From Paratrimastix pyriformis (taxonomy: Eukaryota; Preaxostyla; Paratrimastigidae): a DNA stretch of 64,000 bases. The stretch is from the NCBI GenBank assembly GCA_027972325.1, contig JAPMOS010000006.1:970501-1034500 (forward strand), written 5' to 3'. The position numbers and the translations under genes were made by a program. Position 1 is the first letter of the stretch, and every line of letters starts with the position of its first letter. Below, in pieces: positions 1 through 9,734 of this stretch. Under the pieces are notes generated by a model. It worked only from the letters and a program-made list of their open reading frames with translations, did not search any database and was not told where the DNA came from.

Positions 1-360
1 GCCCAGCTGAGCACGCTCATCCAGGTCGCCCGGCCCCCCGCCCCCCACCCCACCCCACTCGAGGTCCGGCTGAGCTGGCCGGCTGGCCGGCTGGTCTTGG
101 CGGCGGCTCACCCTCATCGGGTTTGCCATTGGGTCGGCCGGGCGGCCGGGCGGCCGGTTCCCGTGGGTGGCGGCGGCTGGCGGGCAGGGGCTGGTCCTGG
201 CCCTGGTGCAGCTGATGCGGCTGGGCACGGCCCCCTGGGTGGACGCCCTCGCGGCCATCCGCGTGCCGCCCCCGCCCCCGCCTGAGGAGGGCCAGGCCCC
301 CAAGCCAAGCCCCCTGCGTCCGTCCCCCTCCCGGCGGCTGCTCTTGCGGCCGCTGCCTGC

Positions 361-396
<36 letters not shown>

Positions 397-1656
397 ATCC
401 GCCCCCCCCCGATCCGCCCCTTGACGACCCTCTCTGATCGGCGATGGTGGCGCATTGTGATGGTGACATTCATTGTGATGGTGACATTCATTGTGATGGT
501 GACATTCATTGTGATGGTGACATTCATTGTGATGGTGACATTCATCGTGGTGGACGCTGCGCAGCCCCCGCCCAGGACGGGCTGACGCTTGTGCTGCAGA
601 AGTGGGCCCGGGCCCAGAACGACTTCCGGGGGGACTACAGCCTCAAGGTGAGCGTCTGGGGGCTGGTGCAGCTCTTCCGGGCGGCCGACCCGCGCCTGGA
701 CGGGGTGCAGGTCCTCGGGGACATCGTCCCCACCGACCGCATCACCACCCGCCGCCAGGCGGCCACCAACCCCGGTCCGTTCGCGTCCCCCCGGCCTCGT
801 CATCCCGTGGCTCATGGCGGCGGCGGCGGTCCCTTCCCTGAATGGCGGCGCAGACCGGTGGACGGTGGTGCCCTTCCGGCTGAAGGCGGTCAAGCTGGTG
901 CTGAAGGTGCTCGAGGAGGAGCTCATCAACCGCGACCCGGCCCTCCAGCGCGCCGTCCGTATCCCCTGCCACGCCCCTGTGGCCGGTCGCTCATCCTCCG
1001 GGTCTCGGTCCCATGGGCGGCGCCAGGTGACGGGCGAGCGGGACGGGGAGGGTGCCGACGAGGACGACGACGAGGACGGGGACGAGGATGGGGACGAGGA
1101 GGACGACGAGGAGGAAGGTCCGCGCCCTGTCTCTCCCACAGCCCCACACACCACCGCCCTGCGTTGCCTGCTTTCCGTCCCCCCCCGCCCTGCGGCTGCG
1201 TTCTCAACCCCACCATCTGGCGGCCCGCGGCCCAGGGTGCAACCCGTTCGGGGCGGAGGACCCGACGGCCGACGTGCCCGACTTCGCGGCCTACCTCCAG
1301 CAGTTGGCCGCCATGGAGGACGACGGCCAGGCCGCCCGGGGCGAGGAGGGCGACGGCGACATGGAGAGCGCCCAGGCCGACGCGATGCTGGACCCCCTCA
1401 GCAAGGAGGACCTCATGGTCGGCAGGGCTGCCTGCCTCACCCCGGCCTGCCGAGCCGCCACCTCACCTCACGATCTCGATTGGGCTATTTGTCATGGAAT
1501 TCTCTTTTCTGCACGTCTCTGCAGGAGCGATGCCTCGACTTTGTGCGCTCGCTGGCCCAGTTCGGGGCCTCCATGACCCCGCATCTGCTCCCCGGCGAGC
1601 TCAAAGTCATCGAGACAGCCATGGCCTTGCCTCCACGCCCACAGCAAACCTCATAA
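1..1656 (+). CDS. IPO9: Importin-9-like karyopherin-beta, C-terminal part (5' truncated by window edge)
   Basis: Nuclear import receptor of the importin-beta family; IPO9/Kap114 carries histones and ribosomal proteins. Only the C-terminal end is present. Exons inferred from similarity and splice signals are 1-24, 188-262, 576-774, 854-954, 1027-1117, 1236-1417 and 1525-1656, and their phases join cleanly. They read AQLSTLIQ, LVLALVQLMRLGTAPW, then LVLQKWARAQNDF, then NPDRWTVVPF across a splice. An acidic Asp/Glu loop follows (about 1062-1116), then DPLSKEDLM and CLDFVRSLAQF. These match, in order, the last heat repeats, acidic loop and C-terminal helix of animal IPO9 as I recall it. The stop is TAA at 1654-1656. 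Introns are 72-313 nt; donors are gtcgcc, gtgccg, gtccgt, gtccgt, gtccgc and gtcggc. The identity is firm; the exon 2 donor is the least certain boundary. Confidence 0.85.
362..396 (+). repeat. Poly(C) tract in importin intron
   Basis: An uninterrupted run of 35 C lies in the intron between the second and third visible importin exons, on the sense strand. Its length in the assembly is probably not exact. Confidence 0.9.
457..545 (+). repeat. 18-bp tandem repeat in importin intron
   Basis: About five head-to-tail copies of an 18-bp unit (gtgatggtgacattcatt) just upstream of the exon that starts at 576. There are no spacers, so it is a minisatellite. Confidence 0.9.
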
Positions 1657-1761
1657 ATAACTGGGCTGTTCTCCTCCGATCGGCTGATTTATTTGTGTGG
1701 TCGCATGACAAGAAGACAAGCGATCTGCAGAACCCGCTCGAGAGCTTGCCGGAGCAGCCCA

Positions 1762-2999
1762 ATGTCGTCCTGGAGAAAGCCAGTCCCCATCACGGGAGTG
1801 GGATCTTCTTCATCGGTTTGGTTGTATTCTTCGACGAGGCATGACCAACCTTTTGGATAGATTGTAAATTTGAAGGCTCAGATCTTCGAAGGGCGTCATC
1901 ACAGAACGCAAGCTCCCATTTTCCGACAAAAGAAAGCTGCAGCCCGCTCAAAAGACGAGACTGAGCCGGCTGACGAAGGATTGGCATCTAGGAACAGAGC
2001 TGATCTTATGGCCGCTCGGGCCGAAGACCCTAACTCGAAGGCTGCTCGGAAGCTCGAGGAGAAGAGCATTCTTTACGAACGGATCGGTTTGTCGGATTTT
2101 GACAGATGTGGCAGAGCTCTTGTCTCCGATAGCACGCGGTGAAGTGAAACTGCCGTCCCGAGATGAGGACGAAGAGGAAGGCTACTTGGTGGACTTCGCC
2201 CGGAAGACGTGCGATCCTGACGCCCATTCAAGGAGATCACCACCCCCACCCCCACCCCAACCCCAACCCCAACAGGCCGTCGCCACTTTGGCCCCCGCGG
2301 TCGCGGCCGCAGCAAAGGCCGATCTATCGGAAATTTTCGCCATCCGGCAGCAAACGGGGCAGCAGCACTCGTCTGGTTGTCCCCCAGAAGTGGCCCCATC
2401 AATTCGCGCCTCAGCCCAGAAGCCAAGGCCCACCGGAGTGGCAATCCCGCCCCCTGACTGGCGCCCCTGCGCGGTCCGTCGTTGCACGCTGTGCGCCGAA
2501 TACTATCACTGGGCCGCCATCCTCCGTAGGTCCCCTCTGAGCAAGAAGAAGAAGAAGAAGGCGGTGACTCGGCTCCGGGCCGCAGCCCCCTCCGAGTGCG
2601 TCTTCGTGACGAACGGGCCGAACCGCCCTCGTGGTTGGGCAGGGCGGAGCCCCAACGGGCCCAACCCGAGGCCGTCGACGAGTTCGGGCGGATGCTCCCC
2701 ATGCGGCGGACGTTTGCCGACTTGCAGACCCGCAGCCCTCCCGAGCGTGGCGGGGCCAGATCTCCTCCCCATAGGTCGCCCCGTCCACGGAGCCGCTCGC
2801 CACCATCTCCTCGGGGGGATCCCCGCCGGGAGAGGGACGAGTATGCGCTGGAAGGTGGGCTGGTCCGCCTTCCCCAGCGCCACCAGAGCACCAATGCGTC
2901 AGAAGCTGCCCGGGAGCTCTACGGCAGGCGCCAAGGTCCGGTCGGGTCAAAGCTCTTGTGCGGTGGGCCTTCTTGTCTCCCCAATTCAACGCCCGCTCA

Positions 3000-3033
<34 letters not shown>

Positions 3034-3245
3034 ATCTCCCCACACTCTATTGGGTAGATGCGCATGCCCGCGCCATGCAGATTCTGGGCTACGAGAGTTC
3101 GAAGGCAGATAGTTCCGCAGATTTTATTCGGCCCTCGGAGGTCTGTTCCACCCATTCTCCCTGATTTTGATTTCCTTCGCAGACTCGGCAGAAAGATTCA
3201 CTGGATGCACGCAGACGAGCATTAATGAATGCGGCACGGCAATAG
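1762..3245 (+). CDS. CCDC174: CCDC174-like nuclear protein
   Basis: Homologue of animal CCDC174, a nuclear protein linked to the exon-junction/splicing machinery. The ATG at 1762 opens a short exon to 1815. A 45-nt intron (1816-1860) and a 46-nt intron (2087-2132) follow. Splicing gives SSSSIVNLKAQIFEG, then KLEEKSILYERIARGEVKLP and GYLVDFARK. These align with the CCDC174 segments SSLVDLKAELF, KLEEKAKLYEKM and YLVDF. A later block, DEFGRMLPMRR, matches its DSLGRSRRCMR motif. The last exon (from 3183, after an acceptor at 3182) reads QKDSLDARRRALMNAARQ and stops at TAG 3243-3245, like the basic C-terminus of the family. The middle (about 2220-2600) changes frame through introns I could not place, and its proline-rich stretch may be partly intronic. 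Family assignment is good; the complete exon map is not. Confidence 0.72.
3001..3033 (+). repeat. Poly(C) tract
   Basis: A run of 33 C on the sense strand of the CCDC174-like gene, most likely inside its penultimate intron. Confidence 0.85.
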
Positions 3246-3343
3246 GAACAAAGACGCCCCCCAACGCCGGACGCGTGCGGCTTGCTCCTCCACCCCAAAC
3301 AAAGCCCAAAGCTCCTCACCCCGTCGTCGGAGCGTTGCGACCC

Positions 3344-4645
3344 ATGGCCACACCTCCGTCCAATTCTCGTGTTTTAGAGCTTCTCGAGTCTCTCCGGCAA
3401 GAGTTCGAAAAGGAACGTGGTTCTGTGAATCTCTCGCGCGAGCAATACGAGAAGAAGTGTTTGTCTCTGGCGTTCTCGTTCTTTTCTTAAAATCTCCAAC
3501 ATCATCTCTCCTTATAGTAGAGGAGTATCGCACGGAGGCAGAGAGTTTGAATCAAGTTATCGTGACGTTAGAAAGAAACATGACCCAGATGAAGCAAAAG
3601 TCTGATGAACGCAGGGATCCGTTCTCCCCATTGTATCTTTCCAAAGGTATGAAGACGAGATCCAACGACTCCAGAGGGAAATTCAGATGCTCACGCAGCA
3701 CGCCGGCTTCGCAGCGCCACCGGCTCAAGCCAGTCTGTGCTCCGTTCGCTTCTGCCATCTGATGCTTATTTGACGCTAGGCCGAGGTTCTCTTCAGATGA
3801 CTCTCCCTGCATTGCATCCCTCCACTCCCACCACAGCTGCGCCCCTCCCCAGCTCGGCGCTGCTTTTCTCGGGACATTCCGCCCTTCCTCCCTTGACGCA
3901 GAACCAGTCGTCACAAAGCCCCGCTCCGGCGGCGCCCGTACCCGGGACCCCGCCCATGAGCCCCGCCCAGCCCGCGATGGGGCCCACCGTCGCACCGGCA
4001 TCGGGGCCGGGGCCTCTGCCGCAGCAGCAGACCCCCGTCGGGGTTCTCTCCATATTCCCTGTAGCGACTCCTGTGGCTGGCGCCGCGAGCGGCAGCCCCA
4101 GCACGGGCGGAGGGTCCCCATCGGCGGGCACCTCGACGGTGACTCTGTGCGGCACGCTGGGACCCTCCGGGCCGCTCCCGCTCCCCGCGTCCGGGTCGCT
4201 CGCGCCGCAGGCCACCGCCGCCCAGCTCCATGATCCGATCCCGCAGCCACCCCTCTCGTCTCCCCCGCCCCCTTCCGCTCAATCACAATCCCAACCGCCC
4301 CCATCCGCCCCGGGGGCCGGGGCCGCCACCACGCCGGCCGCGGGGCTGGCTCCCCCCGTGTTGCCTGGTCTCGGCACGTCGGTCCTGCCGGCTTCTGTAC
4401 GTCCGGCATCCCCTCAGCAATCCCCTTCCCCGCCCCCTGCGGCCGCGGCCACTCCGGGCCCAGCCACGGGGATCTCCGCCGCGGCCCCGCTCGTGGGCAT
4501 CGCCTCCTCGGACGCTCCTGCGAGCCTCTCCGCAGCGGGGGCATCCGACCCGGCCCTCACTCCCCTGCCGCCACTCGGCGCCCCGTCTGCAGAGCCCGCC
4601 ATGGCGGCTGCGCCCATGGCCGTCGAGCAGCTCATCCCCCAGTGA
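3344..4645 (+). CDS. Tup1/Groucho-type N-terminal coiled-coil protein without WD repeats
   Basis: Exons are 3344-3458, 3518-3599, 3647-3732 and 3780-4645, separated by introns of 59, 47 and 47 nt with donors gtttgt, gtctga and gtctgt. The first ~95 residues read SRVLELLESLRQEFEKE, EEYRTEAESLNQVIVTLERN and QKYEDEIQRLQREIQML. This is the layout and wording of the Tup_N tetramerisation coiled coil of Tup1 co-repressors. The last exon is a ~285-residue Pro/Ala/Ser/Gly-rich tail ending in a TGA at 4643-4645. Tup1 proteins normally continue with seven WD40 repeats; none occurs here or in the 680 bp downstream. It could be a WD-less paralogue that joins Tup1 tetramers, or an unrelated coiled-coil protein. 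The domain call rests on pattern and was not tested by search. Confidence 0.62.
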
Positions 4646-5325
4646 GGTCGGGGGTGCCCCGCCCCGCTTTTCCCCGGCTGGCCCCGACCAGCAGCCCATG
4701 GCGGCCGCACTGGGCCCAATACAGCGACCGACTGTCCACCACCCGGCCGCCTCCTCGTGGGCAGGGGTCAACCCACCCCCCTGCCAATCTCCCACGGGTG
4801 CCGGCACTTGGTGGTGGCCTCGACCCGTGGCGCCCAACTTGGGAGACGCGCCGCCTCGCTTCGCGTCCTCGTGGGGACGCGGGGCCCGCTCTGCACCATC
4901 CCGCTCCCAAAAATCTCTTCGCTTTGTTTTTAATAATATTCTCCCTGGGCTGGAGGAGGGTGTTTGCGCCCCCCCTCCCCAGTCGCTCTCCCCTCTCTGC
5001 TCACGTCCGCCCGCTTCTTTCGGAACGTGTTCGAGCACTTCCACTTACGGCAACAGAAGCAGCGAGAAGTCAACATGAATCATCCATGAGTTAAAGAGTC
5101 CTGCCAAATATGGGACAGAAACGCCGGCACAGACCACGCGCCGACTCAGTCTCCGCCGCACCAGCGAGGGAAAGCCAACAAAAGCCTCGGGACCGATGTG
5201 AAGGTCAACAGGCTGAGAGCGGTGCGCCGTGGGGTTGGAAGGGCTGCCTCTTCTCCTCATCCGGGCCAACACGTTTATAATATAATCATTTGTGCTGGGC
5301 AGCCTCCGAGGAGGTTAACACGCAA
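4646..5325. other. Spacer between Tup1-like and phosphoesterase genes
   Basis: No gene is recognised here. The first ~250 bp keep the GC-rich composition of the preceding exon. AT-richer sequence begins near 4915 with a TTTTTAATAATATT stretch that could include the 3' UTR. The last 250 bp are presumably the promoter of the phosphoesterase gene. Confidence 0.5.
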
Positions 5326-6570
5326 ATGCTGCTTCTTTCGGATCTTGTCCGTCATTCACGAGACGCTTCGTCATTCACGCGTTGCTGATAGCACATCTCT
5401 CGAACGGCACCTGGTACCCTGGATCGCGTGAAAGACGCATGTTTTTTGCAGCCGGATCGAATGTGCGTCATTGCCGGCGACTTTGTTCAGGGTGGTTCGA
5501 CCGGCGAGTTCGCTCTCATTTCTCAATTTATTCAATCTCTTCGGAGCCACGATATTACGGTGGTCATCACCGTGGGGAATCATGATTTCGGAACGTGCCG
5601 CTCCAATTTTTTCTGCTGTCGGTGCCAGTCGATCCAAAAGCGGTTCTTTTCGGTGATGGCCCCGGTGCTTCTCCAGCCGAGCGTCCTTGCCCACCATCAG
5701 TGGGACAGCATCACCCGCTCCCCTAGCGGTGAGGTCCGTGGGCGCGGGGTCCTGGCGCGGATGGGTCTTTCTGGGCTTGGCTTCGCCCGGCCTCACCCCT
5801 TCGCCCCGCCCCTTTGCCCCCTTCGCCCCCTCCCTTCGCCCTCTCCCTTCACCCCCTTCGCCCCCTCCCTTCGCCAGGACGTCTTCGTGTCGCTGCAGAG
5901 CCACTCGACGCCCTACTGCATGTGCGGCCGAGTCTTCGAGCGGCAGGTGCGGTGGGCCTGGCAGGCCCTGGCAGCCATCCGCCGGGCACCGGCCTCCAAG
6001 GGGGTCGCGCCCCGGGCCCGACTGCACCTGGTGACGCACCACTCCCTGTGGAAGTCCCCCGGCGACCCGCACAGCGCCATGTGGCACTCGGAGCCGCTCT
6101 GCCGGCTGCTGAGCCACTTCGGGTTCGCCAGCTCCATCCACGGGCACAACCACCACATGCTCGTCGAGCCCACCGGGCTCCCCCACCGGCCGCCCCGGGG
6201 GCCCCGCGAAATCTCCCTCACCCAGCTCGAGACCCTGCCCGCCCCTGCCGCCCCCGGCCCGGCATCGGGGGCCCCGAGTCCCAGCCCCAGCAGCCCCAGC
6301 AGCCCCAGCAGCCCCAGCAGCCCCAGCAGTAGCAGCTTCGACTCCCCATCCGCCGCTGGGGGCGCCACGCCTTGCGAGCCGGCGCCCAGGCCCCAGGCGG
6401 CCCCGGTGCCCGATGCGGACGGAGACCTGCTGATGGGTTGGGGCCTGAGCCAGGACCACCGGCTCCTCCGGGTGGGGCTGCCCACCTTGAGCAGCCGCAC
6501 CTGGGAGCCCCCCGGCTACATGACCTGGCTGCCGGCCACCCAGGCGGCGCCCTGCTTCGTCCCCCTCTGA
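5326..6570 (+). CDS. Calcineurin-like metallophosphoesterase
   Basis: A binuclear-metal phosphoesterase. The ATG at 5326 is followed by MLLLSDL. A 45-nt intron (5347-5391, donor gtccgt, acceptor gatag) then splices this to HISRTAPGTLD, giving motif I (D-x-H in SDLHIS). Motif II follows as AGDFVQGG and motif III as VGNHDFG. After further introns come the late motifs VTHHSL (about 6030) and SIHGHNHHM (about 6135-6160), so all metal-ligand motifs of the Icc/CpdA-type fold are present. A Ser/Pro tandem stretch (about 6285-6335) and a C-terminal domain ending TQAAPCFVPL with TGA at 6568-6570 close the protein. The intron at about 5732-5878 contains a CCCTTCGCC repeat. The substrate cannot be told from sequence. 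Confidence 0.75.
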
Positions 6571-6802
6571 GTGGCCTCCTGGGCCCCCTCCATCCTCCTC
6601 TTCCCTTCGCCCTTCTTGTGTTCGTGTTGTTCTCTTCCTCCGTCGGCCGTTTCCTTGACCTTGAGCCCGGCATGGTCTTACCTTGTGAGGCCAATCGGGT
6701 GGGGGTCCGCAAACATGTGGGTGGCGGCACCTGGCACCCGTCAGCTCAGGGCTGTTGGTGGGGCAGGCCGCTGCCAAAGGGTGGTCCCGGGTTGGACTGG
6801 CG
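6571..6802. other. Convergent spacer
   Basis: 232 bp between the stop codons of the phosphoesterase (+) and the GT8 gene (-). No coding signal; it must hold both 3' UTRs. Confidence 0.5.
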
Positions 6803-9243
6803 CTAGGAGCCCGCCTGCCCGGGAGCTGGGGCCGCTGCTGTATGTGCCGGGGGGCCGGAGATCATGAGCATGGGGCAGGCGAGCCTGCCGGTCCGGTCGA
6901 AGATGTCGTGCGAGCGCTCCTCGGCCGGGGGCCTGTGCAGGGCCCGGCACCAGGCGCACGAGGGCTCCCGCGGGGGCGCCCCCAGGGCGGCCGGCTTGAA
7001 GAGGGCACGCAGCTCGCGCCGGGCCTGCTCGGGGTAGCGCTCGTCCCGCAGGAGCCCCTCGGCCAGCGCCCACCAGGCCTCCAGGTCGGCCCACTCGCCC
7101 CGCTCCTGCTGCCAGGGGTTCTGCCCTCGCGCCCCGCCCCCAATCGCGCTGCTACGTGAGTTCGGGCAAATGGGGGAAGGGAAGGGATGGGATGGGATGG
7201 GATGGGATGGGATGGGAAGGAGGGGGGGAGGAGGAGGGAGGGGAGGGAGGGGAGGAGGGGAGGAGGACGACGAGTGAGAGGAGGATGTGGATCTGCCCGG
7301 GCCGCGGGCCGCCACCACGGGGCTGGGCGGACCTTGCCGAAGTAGTGGAAGACGCGGGGCACGTAGGGCTCGGGGGCCCCCATGGCGGGGATGCGCCACT
7401 CGGGGTGCCACGGGATGGTGTTGTACCGCGAGTCGATCATGGTCCAGCCGGGGCACTGGCCGGCCCGGTGGCGGCGCAGGTAGAACAGAGCCAGCGACTG
7501 CTCGTCGAGCATGCTGTAGTTGGGCTGCCCGAATGCGGGGCCCTCGGTCCCCTCACTGGCCGGGCAGAAGGGTGGCAGAGAAGGGGGGGGGGGTAAGCGT
7601 GGAGGCGCAGAGCTCGTTGTCCCCCCCCCCCCCCCCGTGCTCGGCCCCTCCCCTCTGCCCCGCCCCCCGATTTGGAGTAGATCTGGCCCCGCTGCTCTGA
7701 CTCATCGGGGCGGAGGAGGGCCGGGCGGGCGAGCCAGACCGGTAAGGGGCCATCATCTCCCGAAAGGCTGCCGCGTCGGGGGCCGAGGGAGCGAGCAGCA
7801 CCATGGTCCCCACGCACACGAAGCTGTCCGACCGGTCGAGGGCCTCCTGCACCATGGCACCCGGGACGGGCTGGCCGTGCCCGATGGACGCGTAGGGGTT
7901 GTACAGGCCCGCGGCCTTGGTGTCGGCCGACCAGGGAGAGCCGAAGGTGGCCGCGGGGGGCTGCAGGTCGAAGATGTCGTCGCACGAGGAGAGGAACACC
8001 TTGTCGGCGTCCAGGAAGACGACCCGCTGGTACTCGACCAGCTCCAGGGCGCGCCACTTGGTGAAGGACTGGCCCACCCAGGACTCGTACATCTGGCGCT
8101 GCTTGGGGGTCCGCAGCCCCTTGCACCGGTACCGCAGCGGCTCCACAAGCACCACCCTGCCACACACCCCCACACCCGCATGGGCAGCGCGCAGGCCCCG
8201 CGGGGGGCACCACATGAGGAAGGTGGGCATCGGGGTCCCATGCCTGGGCCCGGGGACTCACAGTCCTGCGCAAGTGAGACTTCCCAACTGGGGCCAAGTG
8301 ATGTGTTATGACACCTTTGGCCCGGATTCGGAGGAAGAGAGAATCCGTGGCGAGGTCCCGCGTCTGCTGGAGGCCGGCAAGGTGAGCGACTACAGGATCT
8401 GGAAGGAGTCTCACCCTGAGGCTGTCTTCCACCCCTTCGGCGCTTCCAACCCCGGCCAACTGGGCCCCCAGGCATTGGGTTTCCATTGGTGGTGCACGAG
8501 GATCTCGGTGACTCTGATGTATTTACTACGTTGCCCTGATGCCTGACTTCTGGTACCGGGCTGCCCCCGGGAGACTGGCCGACACCCGCAACCCGTTTGC
8601 CATCAACCCAGGCCCGCCGTGCGTGACCGACTGCGACAAGAAGTGGCTGGTTCCCGGTGCCGCCTGAGGGCTTGACGAGCTCCGGGGCTGAGCACTGAGT
8701 GGGACGGAGCCAACCAGTTAAGTGATTTCTTTGTTCCCCTTTTACGGGCCCCGGTGGCTCGGTTTTCCGGAATAATGAGAGAGTTGTGCGCGAGGTGTTC
8801 GACGCAAACCTTCTCGTGTGCGCCGGTAGGGACGTGCAGGGTGGTTGTCCTCCCTCCTTTTTGTTTTCCCTTTTGGCGTCTTGGGTGATTTCGGTCTTTC
8901 TGGTGTTCCCCCCGATGGCTCGGTTCCGGATAGATGAGAGACGGGGCCGAACGGACCGGTCGTAGACGTGCCGCAGAAGCAGCATCCCTTCGGCCCCCAC
9001 GTCGCTCGTCACCATACACACTAGGTCGAACGGTGTCCCCGTCAGGCGGATGCTACGTCGCCCCATCCGAATTCAGGCGAAATGGCTGATGACAGTGCGG
9101 AGACCTGTGCGCCAAGACCACGGCCCCCGGTATGTACTGATCGCTGAATGCCAGGCGAATAAAAGAGAGCGGGAAGAAAAGATATAAACGGATCATAGAA
9201 GAATTGAGCCGGACCCTCTCATCACCAAAGTCACGTAGGCCAT
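6803..9243 (-). CDS. GT8-family (glycogenin-like) glycosyltransferase
   Basis: Transfers a sugar from a nucleotide sugar. From the ATG at 9243 the spliced product starts MAYVTLVMRG, DQYIPGAVVLAHS, IRLTGTPFDLVCMVTSDV, then LLLRHVYD and RVVLVEPLRYR, the classic GT8 N-terminal fold. The next exon (8156 downward) gives FTKWRALELVEYQRVVFLDADKVF, where DAD is the metal-binding DxD motif. DEQSLALFYL, MIDSRYN and VFHYFGK follow, the last being the GT8 C-terminal His motif region. The stop is at 6803-6805. Donors are gtccgg, gtctcc and gtccgt. The fourth exon is preceded by an unusually long 800-nt intron (8157-8956) that holds a dispersed repeat. The intron near 7180-7260 has a GGGAT repeat. Nothing in the exons looks broken. 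The acceptor sugar or protein is unknown. Confidence 0.82.
8295..8546 (+). other. Unidentified open frame inside GT8 intron, antisense to the gene
   Basis: A protein-like open frame on the + strand within the 800-nt GT8 intron. It includes CYDTFGPDSEEERIRGEV and KVSDYRIWKESHPEAVFHPF. Directly after it another short frame reads LADTRNPFAINPGPPCV up to a TGA at 8665-8667. A related reading, TRDPVAINPGPPCV, recurs at about 60970-61010. I do not recognise a family. It may be a remnant of a gene carried by the repeat, or a chance frame in GC-rich DNA. Confidence 0.35.
8552..8942 (+). repeat. Dispersed repeat, copy A (longest)
   Basis: Starts at GGTACC, runs through CATCAACCCAGGCCCGCCGT (8602-8621) and GAGTGGGACGGAGCC (about 8697-8711), and contains two forward copies of a ~45-bp core. 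The first core is at about 8731-8780 (GTTCCCCTTTTACGGGCCC, then GGCTCGGTTTTCCGGAAT). A degenerate second core is at about 8904-8940. Related copies lie at about 21428, 60937, 62026 and 62210. No clear terminal inverted repeats, target duplication or transposase was seen, so the class is unknown. Confidence 0.8.
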
Positions 9244-9734
9244 TCTGGAATGACCAGGATCGGGATGCCCTTCTGATCTGCGCCTCTGGGATTCTTCGAG
9301 TTCCGCGAGAAATTGTTTTTCACGTTGTAGCTCCGCGAGTGGTTTCACTCGAGGCCGCAAGACCGATGGGGGTGCTTCGTGCCGCAAGGGCGGCGGGGCA
9401 GGCGGAGAATCTCGTAAACGCCAGTCATTTTGCCGAGGTTTTTGCGTGTGTAACGTAAATTGGATGGGAGTGGGACGCGTTCTCTCTCGCCAATCCGGCT
9501 GGGTGGACATTAATTTTGAATAAGAACCGCTCGAACCCGAGGCGTTCGTGTGACGACGCAAGGAAAATGGCGATGCAGTATGGCTCTGCCAATGTGATCG
9601 AGTGCGAGTATTTCGACCAACCCCACCCTGACTTTTAAACGAGAGATTTCTGAGAGAGCGCGATCAATTGGGGAGAAACTTGACATCTTCATCTGGTGGG
9701 TCGAAAGGCACCAATACCTCCGAGTGTGTATGTC
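9244..9734. promoter_or_regulatory. Divergent intergenic region between GT8 and RRM/zinc-finger genes
   Basis: About 490 bp between the two divergent starts. An alternative ATG at 9568 opens 23 codons (MAMQYGSANVIECEYF) and could be a first exon of the downstream + gene. No recognised promoter motif. Confidence 0.4.

Noticed and set aside
457-545. Possible CRISPR-like array
   Set aside because: Direct tandem 18-mers without spacers, in an intron of a eukaryotic gene.
5045-5272. Minus-strand frame of 75 codons upstream of the phosphoesterase
   Set aside because: No domain and no conserved neighbour; probably promoter-side sequence.
4646-5325. Search for missing WD40 exons of the Tup1-like gene
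   Set aside because: No GH or WD motifs in any frame of this segment.
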